Positions 36,798 through 48,633 of a stretch of 64,000 bases of DNA are shown here, in pieces (positions within the stretch are counted from its first letter, which is position 1; every line of letters starts with the position of its first letter). The DNA lies in NCBI GenBank assembly GCA_021495925.1, contig JAKEKT010000011.1:1-64000 (forward strand), written 5' to 3'. The position numbers and the translations under genes were made by a program. The DNA is from Diplodia intermedia. Lineage: Eukaryota > Ascomycota > Dothideomycetes > Botryosphaeriales > Botryosphaeriaceae. The notes below the pieces were generated by a model. That model saw only the letters and a list, made by a program, of their open reading frames with translations, was not told the DNA's origin and ran no database searches.

Positions 36798-38714
36798 TTA
36801 TATGCTTACCGCGAAGTGCTTCCGAGCTCGCGCTTCATCAGAGTCAGCCAATGTAATCCTCCGCGTCTTGTTGGGCTGCATCAATTCGATATGCTTGCAT
36901 CGAGTCAAAGCGTCCCCCCTCCAGAGCCTCTCCCTCCATGAACCCGTGGGGTATCCATCACCGATTACCGTGTACAAATTTGCCTCAGAAACATCGTCAT
37001 TCATTCTAGTTTCATGTACGATCAGTGGCCGATGCACGAACGGGACGGTTGCCCCGAGCAAGACATGCACATCATCCCCTGGCATTACGAGATGCGGTGC
37101 CAGCCCCACGCGTCCACTTTCCATGAGGAAGATTTTCCGATACCCTAACGACTGGTTCGCGGATAGGTATGACCAAAAACCAGGTATGCTTGATGGAGGA
37201 TGACTGGTGTACTTACCGTCGCCATTGACAACTCCGGCGGTTGCGGTTGTGGTAGTAGTATCCATCACTTCCATCAGCCAGGCCCGCATTCGAGGGTAGT
37301 CGTTGTCGTCAGGACTCCGATAAAGCGGCCGGCGCCCATCGCTTTGGTTTAGTTCGAGCCTGTCAAATAGGATCGTGTGGGATCGTGGACGTCAATGCTG
37401 GACTGTGGGAGCCAAGTAGGCATCGAATTAGCAGTCTTCATCCAGGGACACCTTAGGTCAGTGATGATAGCAAGGCTTCCGGATTGTTCGATGCATCTTA
37501 CCACTACTCGCGCATTGGCAGTCTGCACGGACAGAGAATAGTCAGGGAACAGCTGTTGCGGCTTCGATTCAGATTCAATTCCATCAGCTGGCTGTAAGTT
37601 TGTGATCGTTACCAGGCCCAGCAGCGCGTAGAACAAATCTCGCGGATCTATGGCGTACGATGTGCATAGTATCATGCGGAGCTTGGCCAGAAAAAAGTGC
37701 GTCTCGTTTTTTGTGTTGATCCGTATGGATATTAGGCTGTGAAGGGTTCTACTCAAAGGATCCAACGAAGCCTGTGTTCAGGGGATCGGTTGAGCGATAA
37801 CGGGAATAAGAGTCCTTGCAACAGCTGTCGTAATGGATTGCGAAGAGCCGGATGGAGGCATCAATAAAGGTAGCCCTGTTAGGTAGAGCGAGCTCTTGAA
37901 CGATCCAGATACGTCGCCACCGGCAAAGGTTGAACATATGGGCCGTTGCTTCGAAGTGAGGCCTGAAGTCTGCAGTGGATCTCATTTTCGAAGTGTCTTC
38001 CTTTTCAGAGCACGGAAGCTCATGTAGGTGCTGGTATGAAGCGAACAGTCGCAACAGTTCAAACGCGCGTCGAGCAAGGACAGATGTTAGCGGTGACATT
38101 GATGGCGAGTCGTCCGGTTGCGCTGTGGAGTCTTCTCCAAGCCATAGGATCACCTCCTCGCAGTTCTCATATATTTCTCCCATCATCGCAACCCGGTTTA
38201 ATTTCTCCTTGTCGTCCCTTTGGTTTATGCACAGGGCATCGGTCCATATTGTGCGAGCAACCAGTGAGTCTCGTAGTCGGCGAAGGGCCAGCCACAAGTT
38301 TTCGGTGACATCTGCAGGCCAGTCGTCGAGGAGGACCCAATGCATTATACTAGGATCACCCCATACATGGGAAAGTGCTTCGTACTTTATCTCTCCGTCG
38401 AGAGGAATGATGTTGAGGCTGCAGAAGACATCGTCTTCCCGGGAACCGGGATGCAAGGACACGACCCGGATTTGACGACGATCCGTACTCAACGGTGTGT
38501 ATTTGTAGCCTTGTGAAGATCTTTTAGAGTACAACGAACCGTGTTGGCGAGGTCCCACGGATGTGCCCCGCGGCGGGTGGCTGGTATTGGGCAGAAATGC
38601 CAAGAGTGGACCGTGATAGGCCGAAGGGGGATGCAGCTGACAAAACTTGGAGACAACAATCCAAAGTCCATCTTTCCGGAATGCGAGAGCAAACGAATGA
38701 AATAAGCAAAGCAA
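36798..38714 (-). CDS. Heterokaryon incompatibility (HET) domain protein, frame interrupted
   Basis: Three collinear minus-strand pieces form one HET protein. Piece 1 (38714-37749) holds the HET core: YKYTPL and QIRVVSLHPG, then YEALSHVWGD, IWTDALCINQRDDKEK, YENCEEVILWLG and WRRIWIVQELALP. Piece 2 (37765-37349) continues with DPRDLFYALLGLVT and the MPTWLPQ segment. Piece 3 (37289-36798) gives the C-terminal GLAPHLVMPGDDVHVLLGAT and YTVIGDGYPTGSW. Within piece 3 a perfect donor GTAAGT (at 37216) pairs with an acceptor at 37145 (72 bp intron). I found no phase-compatible GT/AG pair joining pieces 1-2 or 2-3, so the gene may be frameshifted, or have unusual introns or assembly errors. The start is unsure; YKYTPL is normally within 15 residues of the start. 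HET proteins trigger allorecognition cell death after contact between unlike hyphae. Confidence 0.65.
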
Positions 38715-38947
38715 TTACACCCGCTAGGAGACGGGTTTGGAACTATACCCCCAAGAGTTCGGCGAGCAGAAAACAACTGTATGCGGCCATTGCCATGCAA
38801 CCAAGAAACCTGGAACAGACTCCCCCAGCCACGACCAAACCCCCCGCTACGCCAGTCCAAAAGTACCAAATCACAAACCGTGGGACCCAGCCCCAATGCA
38901 CAGCCGCCTGGTATCGTGTAAAGTCAATCGTGCAACATCAACGAAGT

Positions 38948-39606
38948 CTACGAAGCAAGCTCCTCCTCGGTGAGGTCGCGGTGGCGAGCGAGGACGTTGC
39001 GCTTGAACTCTTCGAAGTCGTTGTCCCAGAGCTCGGCAGCCTGGCCGTTCAGCGGGCTTGCGCTGGCCAGCTGTTAGTACACAGGCCCTAGTTGTATCTC
39101 GCTCAACTTACTTGTTCGGCTCGCCGAGCAGGCTCTGCAGGCTCAGAAGCACCGACTGCACGTTGTAGATGGCGCTCCACTTCTCCTTCAGGATGTCGAG
39201 GCAGATGCGGCCGGAAAAGTCAATGTTGGGGTGGTAGATAGGTGTCTTGAACAGGACGGTCGGCGGGACGTAGGGGTAGTTCTGCGGGAAGGAGAAGGAC
39301 AGCTTGAGGGTGAGGCCGGCGTAGGGCGTGCCCTCAGGGCCTTCGATGGTGCCGGTCCATTCGAGGAAGTTGGACTCGTTGGGGAAAGCCGAGACGCCGG
39401 GGGACGGCGACATCATGAGCGTCATCAGCTCGGTTTGCAGACTGCGCGGGGACCATCAGCTAGTGTTTCTCGGAGGACGACGTGATCAGGGAGTGCTACC
39501 GCTTGGTGACATTGCCGTTGTTGGCGGGCTTGGCGGGCGTCGACGCCTTGTTAGCCTCCGGGATGGAGTCGGTGATGTTGGCGGCGGGGTTAAGCTGGGA
39601 ATCCAT
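38948..39606 (-). CDS. Ubiquitin-conjugating enzyme E2, UBE2C/Ubc11 type
   Basis: Three exons, 39606-39500, 39441-39112 and 39062-38948, with introns of 58 and 49 bp, encode about 183 residues. The UBC fold starts at KRLQTELMTLMMSPSPGVSA, the signature beginning of UbcH10/UBE2C, after a 35-residue N-terminal extension also typical of that class. The active-site cysteine is C116 in GRICLDILKEKWSA, preceded by YHPNIDFSG (an N in place of the usual HPN spacing is normal). SLLGEPNNASPLNGQAAELW completes the core. UBE2C works with the anaphase-promoting complex to prime cyclin B and securin for degradation in mitosis; orthologues are fission yeast Ubc11 and clam E2-C. The second intron contains an ideal branch site TACTAAC near 39078. 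Confidence 0.93.
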
Positions 39607-40943
39607 GGCTGCGGATGGTGTAAAGGGTGAGACGAGGGTGTGCAAAGGACGGAGATCTGGGCGTGTCGGGTTCAGAAGGCACGCGCACTTTGTACAGAGC
39701 GAGGACAAAGTAGGGATGGGGAGTTTGGCAGGAGCAAGGTGAGCGAGCGCTAAAATTCATTGTTTACCACCGAGATGGCCGGATACGGGGGGCAACCAGG
39801 GCGGTGAGGCTGTGGCCTGTGCGTCCACTTGCGGCGCGTGGCCGCGTCGCGTCGCCCTCGCGTTCCCTCTGCGATGGACCACGATCGTCAAGGCCGTCTC
39901 TGTTGCCCGCGGTGGAGCTTTCATCTCGCGACGAGGCCGTCGTTTCAACCCATATGGGCACCAGCGCATGGCTTTCTCCCGACCTTGTTGCTTTCCGCCC
40001 TTTCCGCATCTACCTATGCCATTACCGGCAAGCCAGCAGAACGTTGCAGCGCATGCGCAAATCAAATAAGACGCCTTTCTCCTACTGCCCACCTGCTGCG
40101 GGCACTGTGGAAATACTGGGCCGCCTCATAAGACTCGGCCGGCCATTACGCTACGGCCACAATGCGGGATGACTAGCTGCCAGCCTCCGCCAATGTCCAC
40201 GCGCTATGTATAGGTCATCAGACCTCGAGTCTCATCGGCGATCTGATCGCACGTACGTAAAGGCTCATGTGCGCCCTCAAATGTTACATATTCCTATTGG
40301 CACAGAAACGTCATTGGTTTGGGCTTCCCGTGATTCGCTGTCGCAGACAGGCGCTGGTCATAAGTATCAAAGCTATTGGAGATATTAGCATACTCGATTG
40401 ATTGCGTGATTGGCAGGAATAAGGATGGGAAACCGAAGACTTGAACATGTTGGTGATGCCGAAATTCTAGTGCTCAAGCATATTAGAGTTACGCGTTATG
40501 CGGCCTCCTGCATTCTTCAGAGCATCTGTTTTCTGTAAAGTAAGAGTGGATTAAGAAGTTGGTATACCGCCTCAGATGGTGACTGTGCTGGTGGCAGTAA
40601 CACCATAAGTTCTCTCCCCATGTGCGAACCCTTCCTTAAAGGTGAGGATAGCAAGAACACAAGGGTCAGAGGGGTAGTCGAGCTTTATCGCTTCCCTAGC
40701 TGAGCATTATCTTGCCATCTGCGGGTGCACCGGTGGTCTGATTGGGCAAATTCTTCAAAGTCAAACACGTGAAAACAGCAGTCGCAGGAGGAGACGTCGA
40801 AGCATGCCATACTGAATAGGCCGAAGATAAAGAAACACTATCAAAAGCAATATGAGGGGTATCATTATTTCTCAATCAACCAATATCAATCAAACCGCTC
40901 AACATACCTCATAACACCCCTCTCATGCTCCCGCGCCGGTCCC
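39607..40943. other. Intergenic region
   Basis: About 1.3 kb between the E2 start and the stop of the glycosyltransferase gene. Frames near 39750-40170 are open on both strands but resemble nothing known. No gene is supported. Confidence 0.5.
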
Positions 40944-43900
40944 CTAAGCACGACTCCCACCACCAGTACCCAGCATTCTCTTCCTATGCTCCTCCTCTGC
41001 CAAGCTCTGCTTCTTCACGTATTCCATCACGATCTCCTCCTCCCTCCTCGCCTTCTCCTCCGCGTCCTCCCTCCCCCTCATCTCTCTCTCACTCTCTTCC
41101 AACGCTTTCCTCAACTCTTCATCCTCTCCCTCTTGCGCGCCCATCACACCGTCCTCCTGCCGCCCCGTCGCAACCGGCGGATCAGGCACCGGGCGCTGCT
41201 GTTGCATAGTCGTCGCCGCCGTCCCGCCCGTCCTCATACTCTCCAACTCGCCCAGCGCCGTGCTTCGATGACTCGCCAGCGTCCCCGAGTCCACCTCCCC
41301 AACGGTCGCCGGGCTGGCCAACCCGCTATCCGAGCCCCAGCTGCTGCCCGTATTGACGCGCTGCTGCGCGCGCGCCACCGCCTTCGCGCCCGCGTCCAGG
41401 CGACTCCGTCTCAGGGCCTCCTCGAGCTCATCCGTGTCCGTGCCGCCGCCGCCGCGGATGCCGCGATCCCGGTTGAGCTCCTCGGCGACATCCAGCTTGC
41501 TCTGCTCCATGACGCTGTGCAGGATCCTTGCTTCTTCTTCGACGCTGCATTGCTCGTGCATGTACGGGTTGGCCGCCTGCGTCTCCCTGATGCTGTTGCG
41601 CATCGCGCGCTCCATGAGCGCATCTTCCTCCGGGTTGCCGCGCGATACCTCGGCCAGCGAAAGGCGGATAGCTTCCTCGAGGTCGCTGTTCTCCGCCCTC
41701 TCGAGCGTGGCGGGCTCGTACTGGGGTTCCCGTTGGGAAGAATAAGCCGGGGATGGCGAGGAAGAAGACTGCCCGACTGCGCTGGTTTGGGGAGCATATG
41801 TGTTGGGGGATCGTGGGGGAACCGCAGGGCTAGATGCGGGCTGTGAAGACGCCGCTCCGCTCGAGCCCCCGCCGGACGACCTCCAACCAAGGAAGTTGTG
41901 CAGATTTTGACGGGGATCACCGGCGTTTGCTCTGCGCTTGGTTACCAGTGCCTGAATCGCTTCCATCTCCTTCTCGCCGGGGTTCCTCTTCTTCTTTACA
42001 GAAGAGGCTATGATTTGATATAACTCAACGACCAAAGCACGCTCTTGAGCTGTGGACTTGTTGTACTCTTCCCAGCCTTGGGCAGTGCGAGCAGCGATGA
42101 TGTAGTTTTGGATGGTGGCACCAAAGGGCTTGCGGATACCCATGTAAATACCTTTCATCGTATAGGCGGGAATGGCGAATGCAGCTGTGCACATGTCAAT
42201 ACAGTTGGGTCTCGAGGAGAGAAACGAGCTTACCAGCCTGGGGCTTGAGAGCAATTCCAGCAATCCCTTTCCCAAAGCCCTTGATGAAACCTCCAGCGCC
42301 TTCCTCCTTGGCTCCTTTGAGGGGCTGAGTGACGAGTCCGGATATACCTTCAAAAAGGCCAATACCAAACTCCTTTCCGGCAACCTTGACACCGCTTGAA
42401 AAGCCAGTCACCTTTTCAACCTGTCGCGGCTCCTCCCCGTACAGCTTAGACGTGTTGTGAAAGCCTCTCTGAAGACCGAGCATGACATCCATAGGAACTT
42501 TCATGCCTGCGCCAACAATCCTGCTCACCCCTTTGCCAGATTGCAGCGCGCTTTCAACGGAAAACGAGGTGTGCTCAGTATCAGCTGTGTTCTTCGTTGT
42601 CTGGGAACCATCGTGTGAATGTGGTGGGGATGTCGCGCTTCTAGAGATGGAGGGGCTGCGCGTGTGTCCAGGGATGTCCGAAAGGGACGACTTTGCCCGT
42701 TCGTGCAGTTCCGAGTAGTTCTCCGACACTTTAACCTGTGGACCGTCCGTTTGCAATGGCGTACTTCTGCCGGACTCTGACGTTCCGGGCGTGTGTGGGC
42801 CTCTGTTGTCGGTACTGTTCAAAGCACTACTCGAAGCTTCCCCCGAACTGCTGCCGGTAGGGTTCGAGTTGGTCTTCTTCCTCATATCGGGATGGATACG
42901 AAGAGCTTTGAGTGTCTCGATAGGAAGATCAGCAACACCCATCATCATAGTAGTCACTGTTCCCATGACGGGACTTAGGACGCCAGTCACAGGATCCCAG
43001 GGCCCATTGTCAGGTTCATATTCACGGGGCCGGTGCCTATTTTGGTACTTCATCAGCAAAAGACTCACTCGCACAGATTATTCCCGACTTACAACTTGAG
43101 GTCAGAGAAGCTCAAACATTTTTCGTTTGCGAGGACAACAGCCGCTAGAGCACTGAGAAGGATTTTTGTCCTTTTCACTCTCCAAACAGCCGCTCGATTG
43201 GGCATGATCGAGCAACGCATTTGGTCAACCTTTAAATGTTGATGAAAGCTCTGCGCGCCTGCATCACATCCCTTCTCTTGGTTGATCTTGGCCGCCAATT
43301 CCTGTGCCCGCTCCTGGGAGCTACGTTGGAGACAGAATTGAATGGCCTCCGCAAGCTTTTCTGAAGTGAGTTGTTTGTGATGGATAGGTTCGGGTCCAGC
43401 TCCCGCTCTTGCTACCATGGAACCCCAAAAAGGTTGGTCTCCGAAAAAAGGCACGACGACGGTCGGCTTACCGCAAGCAATGCCTGCAGATGTTGTTCCA
43501 GCGCCACCATGGTGTACAACAGCGGACACATGCTTGAAGAGCCAATCATGGGGCACATTGCCCAGCATGAACACTCCCTCGGGGATACCAAGCTCATCGG
43601 CGCCGAAGCCTCCCCAACCCTTGCTGACGAGCGCTCTCACTCCAGATTTCTTGACAGCATCGAATATCAGCTTTGTCATGCCGTTTGGATCATCCACCAC
43701 GATACTTCCAAAGCCAATATAAACTGGCGGTGGTCCAGCCTCGAGAAAAGCGGCCAGGTCAGGATCAGGGGTATAATTCGATGCCAGTGACAGGAAATAG
43801 AACCCTGATATGGAGATGAAGTTGGCCCAGTCTCGAGGTTTCGGGATGAGAGCTGGAGACCAGCAGTAAGTGCATGGAATCCGCAGGCGGTGAAGCATGC

Positions 43901-45201
43901 CGGGAGCCGCAAGTGAGCTCAAAGCTTCCAAATGAAGGGTGCGCTGTCTGAACCGATTGATAATGTCACCCAGACCCTGCCATGTCAGCATGTCGACGAG
44001 TGCGTAAGATAGATAGTTCGTGAGGGAAGCATCAGCGTTGCTTGACATGATGTTGGTCAGAGGATGAGGAAAGGCCTGCGTAGGGGACCAGGGCATGCTA
44101 CTCGGCGTCAGTATTAGTTCCAACAACATATTCGTGGAACGTACGTGAACATCATGTGCAACGGTATTCCAAGCTTCTCAGCGCAGTGGACATGGGCGAA
44201 GCTGGGGGGATTGGCAATGATGGCGTCGGCCACGAAAGGTCGTCCGGTAGTGTTTGCTGGTATGTCCGGACTGTAGTCGGGGCTGTTTACCCAGGCCTCG
44301 GTGCGCTGCTCTGAATCCACGCCGAATCCGTCTTCAGATTCAATGCAGGATCTCCAACAACCCTCAATGATCTCGGCAATGCCTTTTCGGCGCTTTCCAA
44401 CGTCTCCGTTTCTCAGTGTGTCAAACCCAGGCATAAGTCCCGGGTTCTTGACCATGAAGGCCATGAGCTCAGCGGGATCACCACCGATACTGAAGAATTC
44501 CAGGCCATTCTCTTCGACAAACTTCTTGAAGGTGGGGTGTGAAGCCAAACGAACCCTGTGGTGGTAGGTCTCCTTGAGCACTTTCCCCAGAGCAACGAAT
44601 GGCTGCACATCTCCACGAGATCCTACAACATGTATGACAATATTTAATGGTGGAGGTGGTTCTTTTCCGGGGTCACCTCCGAGCGAAGGCGGAATATAGG
44701 GCGCAGGGAGATCTGGCTCGCGAGCGACCACATCAACCTGACTGCGTAGGGCTGGTACCAGCAGTTGCGAGAGACGTCGGTTCTTTTGGTCGATGTGAAT
44801 GTTGACACGTCCGTCATCTACAACAGTCAGTGAGCGTCCTCTGCTTTCGCGGGGAGAGGTTGCAGATGAGCCTGCCTACCAGCAATAGTGGCCTTTGTTC
44901 CTAGTTCGCCATCATCCGAAATGTTTCCAAGCGTTTCGCTATATGTAGGTGGTGGGTCCTCGGGGATCACGTCGGGAAGAGGCTGGGAATCCTGTGCGCC
45001 CATAGGATCTTTGGAAGAGGTGTTTCGATGCGCACCGGTGGCAGGGCCGGTGGGTGCGGCTGGCGATGGGCCATTCCTCGTAGGCTGGCGAGAGGAGAAG
45101 TCGCTGTCTTGCTCAGCTGCCGCGATGGCTTCGACAGCCTGACTGAGCGGGTTTGGCTCTGCGGCAGCCGGCGAGTCGCCAGGCGGCGGGGCAGAAGCCA
45201 T
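40944..45201 (-). CDS. Sterol-type UDP-glucosyltransferase with PPxY, Vps13-C-like module and UIM tail
   Basis: Five exons, 45201-44880, 44817-44145, 44097-43093, 43036-42234 and 42184-40944, all phase-consistent, give about 1347 residues. Order: a Pro-rich leader with PPTY (residues 84-87); GT28/GT1 N-lobe with HVVGSRGDVQPF (170-181); the donor-binding C-lobe with HHGGAGTTSAG (527-537) and GDQPFWGSMV; a linker; a Gly/Lys amphipathic module at about 836-970 (GLVTQPLKGAKEEGAGGFIK); a Ser/Pro linker; and several ubiquitin-interacting motifs, at about 1101-1115 (DLEEAIRLSLAEVS), 1121-1135, 1185-1198 and 1289-1303 (DEELRKALEESERE). Expected reaction: UDP-glucose plus sterol to steryl glucoside, at membranes. 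Unlike Atg26 it has no GRAM or PH domain. The middle module resembles the C-terminal membrane-binding region of Vps13/ATG2; that is my reading by eye. Confidence 0.9.
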
Positions 45202-46140
45202 GGTGGATGGGGAATGTGACGAATACGGCGCTCAGGAGGGCGAGGAGACCATGGGAAGCCTGAGCCTTTTGGGGGGGGAAAAAGGCTGAAAGAGCGGCCT
45301 GAGTCAAGGCGCACCAGGTGTGCAGTTGGGGCGGCGCGTCTTAAGGTTGAAGCGGGCGCGACGTGGCGGTGCACCCTTGATGGCTGCGTCAATGGCTAGC
45401 GCGCAACGGCCCTGTTTTATCGCAAGTGGGCGTCAAATGCAGGCGAGTAGATCGTAGTCCGCGACAACACCGTCCCTGTGGCCAGTTGACAGGCGCTCTC
45501 CAGAGCTTGGCGTGTGGGCGGTGCTTCAAACGTCATAGGGCGCCCACGGCGCAAGGTGCCGCGTGCACCAGCGCCTTCCCCTCACCCACGCCCAGACCCT
45601 CTCGCCATTTAGTGGGTCGGTCAGCCGGCTAGCCCAAACGCTCCGGCTACCACCGCGCCCGAACTTCCTCTTCCCGTCGGCACATACTCTCAGTGCCGCT
45701 CGGGAAGGCTCTTGCATCCTGGCCAGTCCGACTCAATTTTTGACGAGCCGCGTTGCTTTGGGATTCCCCCGCAGGGCCTTTGTGGCTCCACTTCATCATT
45801 CGGCGGCGGCTCCCTCCGCAGCCATCAGGAAAAAATACTCATTAGCCCACCTGATCCCGAGTTCTTCGGAATCCAACACCGTTCTTCTAGCGCCCGACGC
45901 CGTTTGCATCCTTGGACCCGAGGGCCCGACCAGCGTTTTCGGTATGACCACTTCTCGAGAGCTCGATGCGATGGGAGAACGACAGATGGATCAAGAGATA
46001 AGTACGGATACGGGCTCAGCCGGTGACTAATCTCTGTACGACCACATTTACACCAGTCTCAACTCCGCACACGTAGAGATCTCAGCATGAATGTCCAATC
46101 TCGGCTCGGTTAAATGTATAAGTATGTCTACATGACGGAG
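45202..46140. other. Intergenic region
   Basis: About 940 bp between the glycosyltransferase start and the permease stop. A plus-strand frame of 155 codons (45563-46030) is open but matches nothing and has ordinary composition; I do not call it a gene. Confidence 0.45.
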
Positions 46141-47988
46141 CTATACCTCATCGTTACTGATCTTAACACGATGCCCCGCGTTCACCGTAGCCTCCTCTTC
46201 GACCAATGGCTGAGGCCCGATGTATCCTCTCTTCCTAATCCAGAACCACCACGCACCCATGAAGATGGTCAATCCACCAGTGATCAGACAAGAGTAATTC
46301 ATGCTCGCGGCATCGAACGGAATTGCGTAAGGAAAGTTGTAGATCACGACGAATACGCAAATGTACGCACACCCGATGCTGCCGACAGTATACGCCACCC
46401 AGTCCGGCATCCAAAAGGGGCCGGGTACGACATTGCGGCGACGAGTCAGGAGGTGCGGCAGGATGGCGGCGAGGAAGGAGAGAGTGAGAAGCACGACGAA
46501 GGAGCCGACGAAGGCGTTGAAGGCAGTCGTGGAGCCGACGTAGATGGCGCCCATGGCGGTCACGATGATCGCGCAGGCCACCGTAGCGTTGAACGGGTTC
46601 TTGTACCTCGGGGAGATGCGGCCAAGGATGCCGGGGAAGGGCGTCGCTCCCTCGCGGGCCAGTGTCCACAGCATGCGGCCGGCGGTGATGTAGATGCCGA
46701 TGAGGGTGCAGATGGTCGGCAGCAGGACGATGATGAGCAGCCCGAGGGCGCCGGCACGCGAGGACGTCGCCTGCAGGTAGAGTTCAGCCAAGGGCACCGT
46801 GTACGTGTTGGCCAGCAGCGCGTCGAAGTCCTGGATGCTGTAGAAGATGGCGATGAGGTAGACGAAGGCAGTGAAGAGGCCGACGAGCTGCTGCATGGCG
46901 ATGGCCTTCGGTACGTTGGTGCGCGGCTTGGGTATCTCCTCAGCCAAGTGTGCGACGCAATCAGGCACGCCGACAGCGTACGAAGCGTTCAGCATGCCCG
47001 CCAGGAATGCGAAGCCGTCGGACGAGTAGCCTGTCTGGTTGAGGAAGTCCCGCCACACGAAGGCGTTGGAGGCGTAGCCGTTGCCGGTCGTGCCGGGCAT
47101 TATGGCACAGACAAGGACGGTCACGAAGCATCCTGCCACGATGAGGAAAAGACCGATCTGGTTGACGAGCGGGAGGGCGCGGTTCGCAAAGAGGACTGCG
47201 GCGCAGCAGCACCATGTGGCAATGAGGTAGGTCACGAAGGTATGCCAGCGCTGCCAGACGTACTCGGGATGGAAGAGACCGTACATGCCCAGGATCAGGT
47301 TGGCCGTGATGGCGCTCATCGAGGCGGCCCCGAAGACGTAGGCAAAGGCATTCCACCAACCAGCGAAATAGCCGACGACTCTGCCATATTTGCGCCCAGG
47401 GGTAACAGAAGCCCAGTGGTAGACTAAGGGAGAGCAAGTGTGAGTGCGGTCCTCTCTCAAGTGTCAAGGTGAAAGGTGGGGATTCTTCAGGGTGGGAGGG
47501 CGATATCGAAAATTACCAGAAGGGGGAGTTCACTTACCGCCGGCACTAGAAGGAATCGCGGAGACAAGCTCGGCAATGCAGGCAGCCAGAAGGGAGTAGA
47601 AGAACCAGGCGGCAAACTGCAAGTGTACGCGTGAGCATCGACAAGCCGGGCGGCTAGGAAGGTGGCGTGGGTTACCAGCTCGTAGATGACACCGGGCGGA
47701 CCGCCGTTATACAAGGAGATAACCTTCGCATGCGAGTCAGCCTCCCACACGGCTCATGCACGCTGCATGTAGGCCTGGTAATCAACGCACAATGCTGCCG
47801 CCCAGGGCTACCCAGGTATTTCCCGTGCAGATGCCGACCGAGGCGGCGCTCCAGAGACTGAAGTTCCGCTCGAGCTCTTGTGCGTGACCCGATGCATTGA
47901 GCACGGCGGCTACAGTCCCCTCCTCAGCCGTATATTGTGGCGTAATCGCATCGGGCGGATAGTCATCCTTCGACTTGGGCGCGTCCAT
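46141..47988 (-). CDS. APC-family amino acid/choline/GABA-type permease
   Basis: Four exons, 47988-47791, 47723-47676, 47616-47538 and 47423-46141, encode about 535 residues. The APC signature LYNGGPPGVIYEL spans the 16-codon second exon, followed by AELVSAIPSSAGGVYHWASV across the third splice, as in yeast Uga4 and Hnm1. Twelve membrane segments are expected; examples are VVGYFAGWWNAFAYVFGAAS, GLFTAFVYLIAIFYS, LGLLIIVLLPTICTLIGIYI and FVGSFVVLLTLSFLAAILPH. SYAVGVPDCVAHLAEEIPKP is the conserved helix-6 loop of the choline/GABA transporter branch. It should import choline, GABA or a related amine across the plasma membrane. The substrate cannot be fixed from sequence. The start at 47988 (MDAPKSKDD) was preferred over an in-frame ATG 20 codons upstream. 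One acceptor ends AAG. Confidence 0.9.
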
Positions 47989-48633
47989 GTCGATGCCAGG
48001 GAGGCAGATGGGCGATGGCAGGGACGATGAGAACAGTGATCGCACCACAGGAAGCGGAGAAACGACAAGACGATTATATTGCCCGGGCTGCTAACACCCG
48101 TGCTTACACTTAAGTACAGTTGGAACATGAAGACCGATTAAGAGAGACTAATTAAGAGAAATGGTAACTGGGCGGCGTGAAGCAGGTGACAGCGAGCCCA
48201 GAAGAGATAGGAGGCCGCTGATGGCGCCCACCGAGGGATGATCGTGCAGGTATCGCCCTGCGGGAGCGGGAGGAGGGCGACGGCGATAGGCCGATAAGAC
48301 GAGCAGCCATGTTAGCCGAGGAAGCTTTACTAAAGTTGCTTGTCAAGGCTGGGGTGAACGCGGGGACGATGACCCAGTGAGGTCAAGCGTGCTCAGCCGC
48401 GTCGAGACCCTTGCCAAGTTGCGTCGGCGCCACGCGAGGGCACAAGGGCCTGGCTGTTGGGTGCAGCTGCCACTGCCAGAGCTCGAGCTTCGTCGCAGTG
48501 ACGACACGGGCCTGCTGTTTGTTGCGTCTCCACGCCGACGCACCGTCGGGTCATCGCAACGTCTGCTTGTTGATCACCTGCCATCGATTTCTCTCGCAGC
48601 TAACCGTCGCAGCACTAATACGTCTTCAGCTCG
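47989..48633. promoter_or_regulatory. Divergent intergenic region permease / Sfr1
   Basis: About 645 bp between outward-facing start codons. No gene and no clear core promoter element was recognised. Confidence 0.5.

Noticed and set aside
40986..41846. Plus-strand frame of 286 codons opposite the UIM tail
   Set aside because: Antisense shadow of the last exon of the glucosyltransferase; the sense frame has canonical UIMs and splice continuity.
45563..46030. Plus-strand frame of 155 codons between the glucosyltransferase and permease
   Set aside because: No motif, no plausible promoter, and composition like the surrounding spacer. It could be an orphan gene, but I cannot support it.
46114..47427. 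Plus-strand frame of 437 codons opposite the permease
   Set aside because: It is the exact antisense of the permease's fourth exon. Its product is Asp/Glu/Arg/Gly/His-rich, as expected from the complement of hydrophobic codons in GC-rich DNA, and no family resemblance exists.
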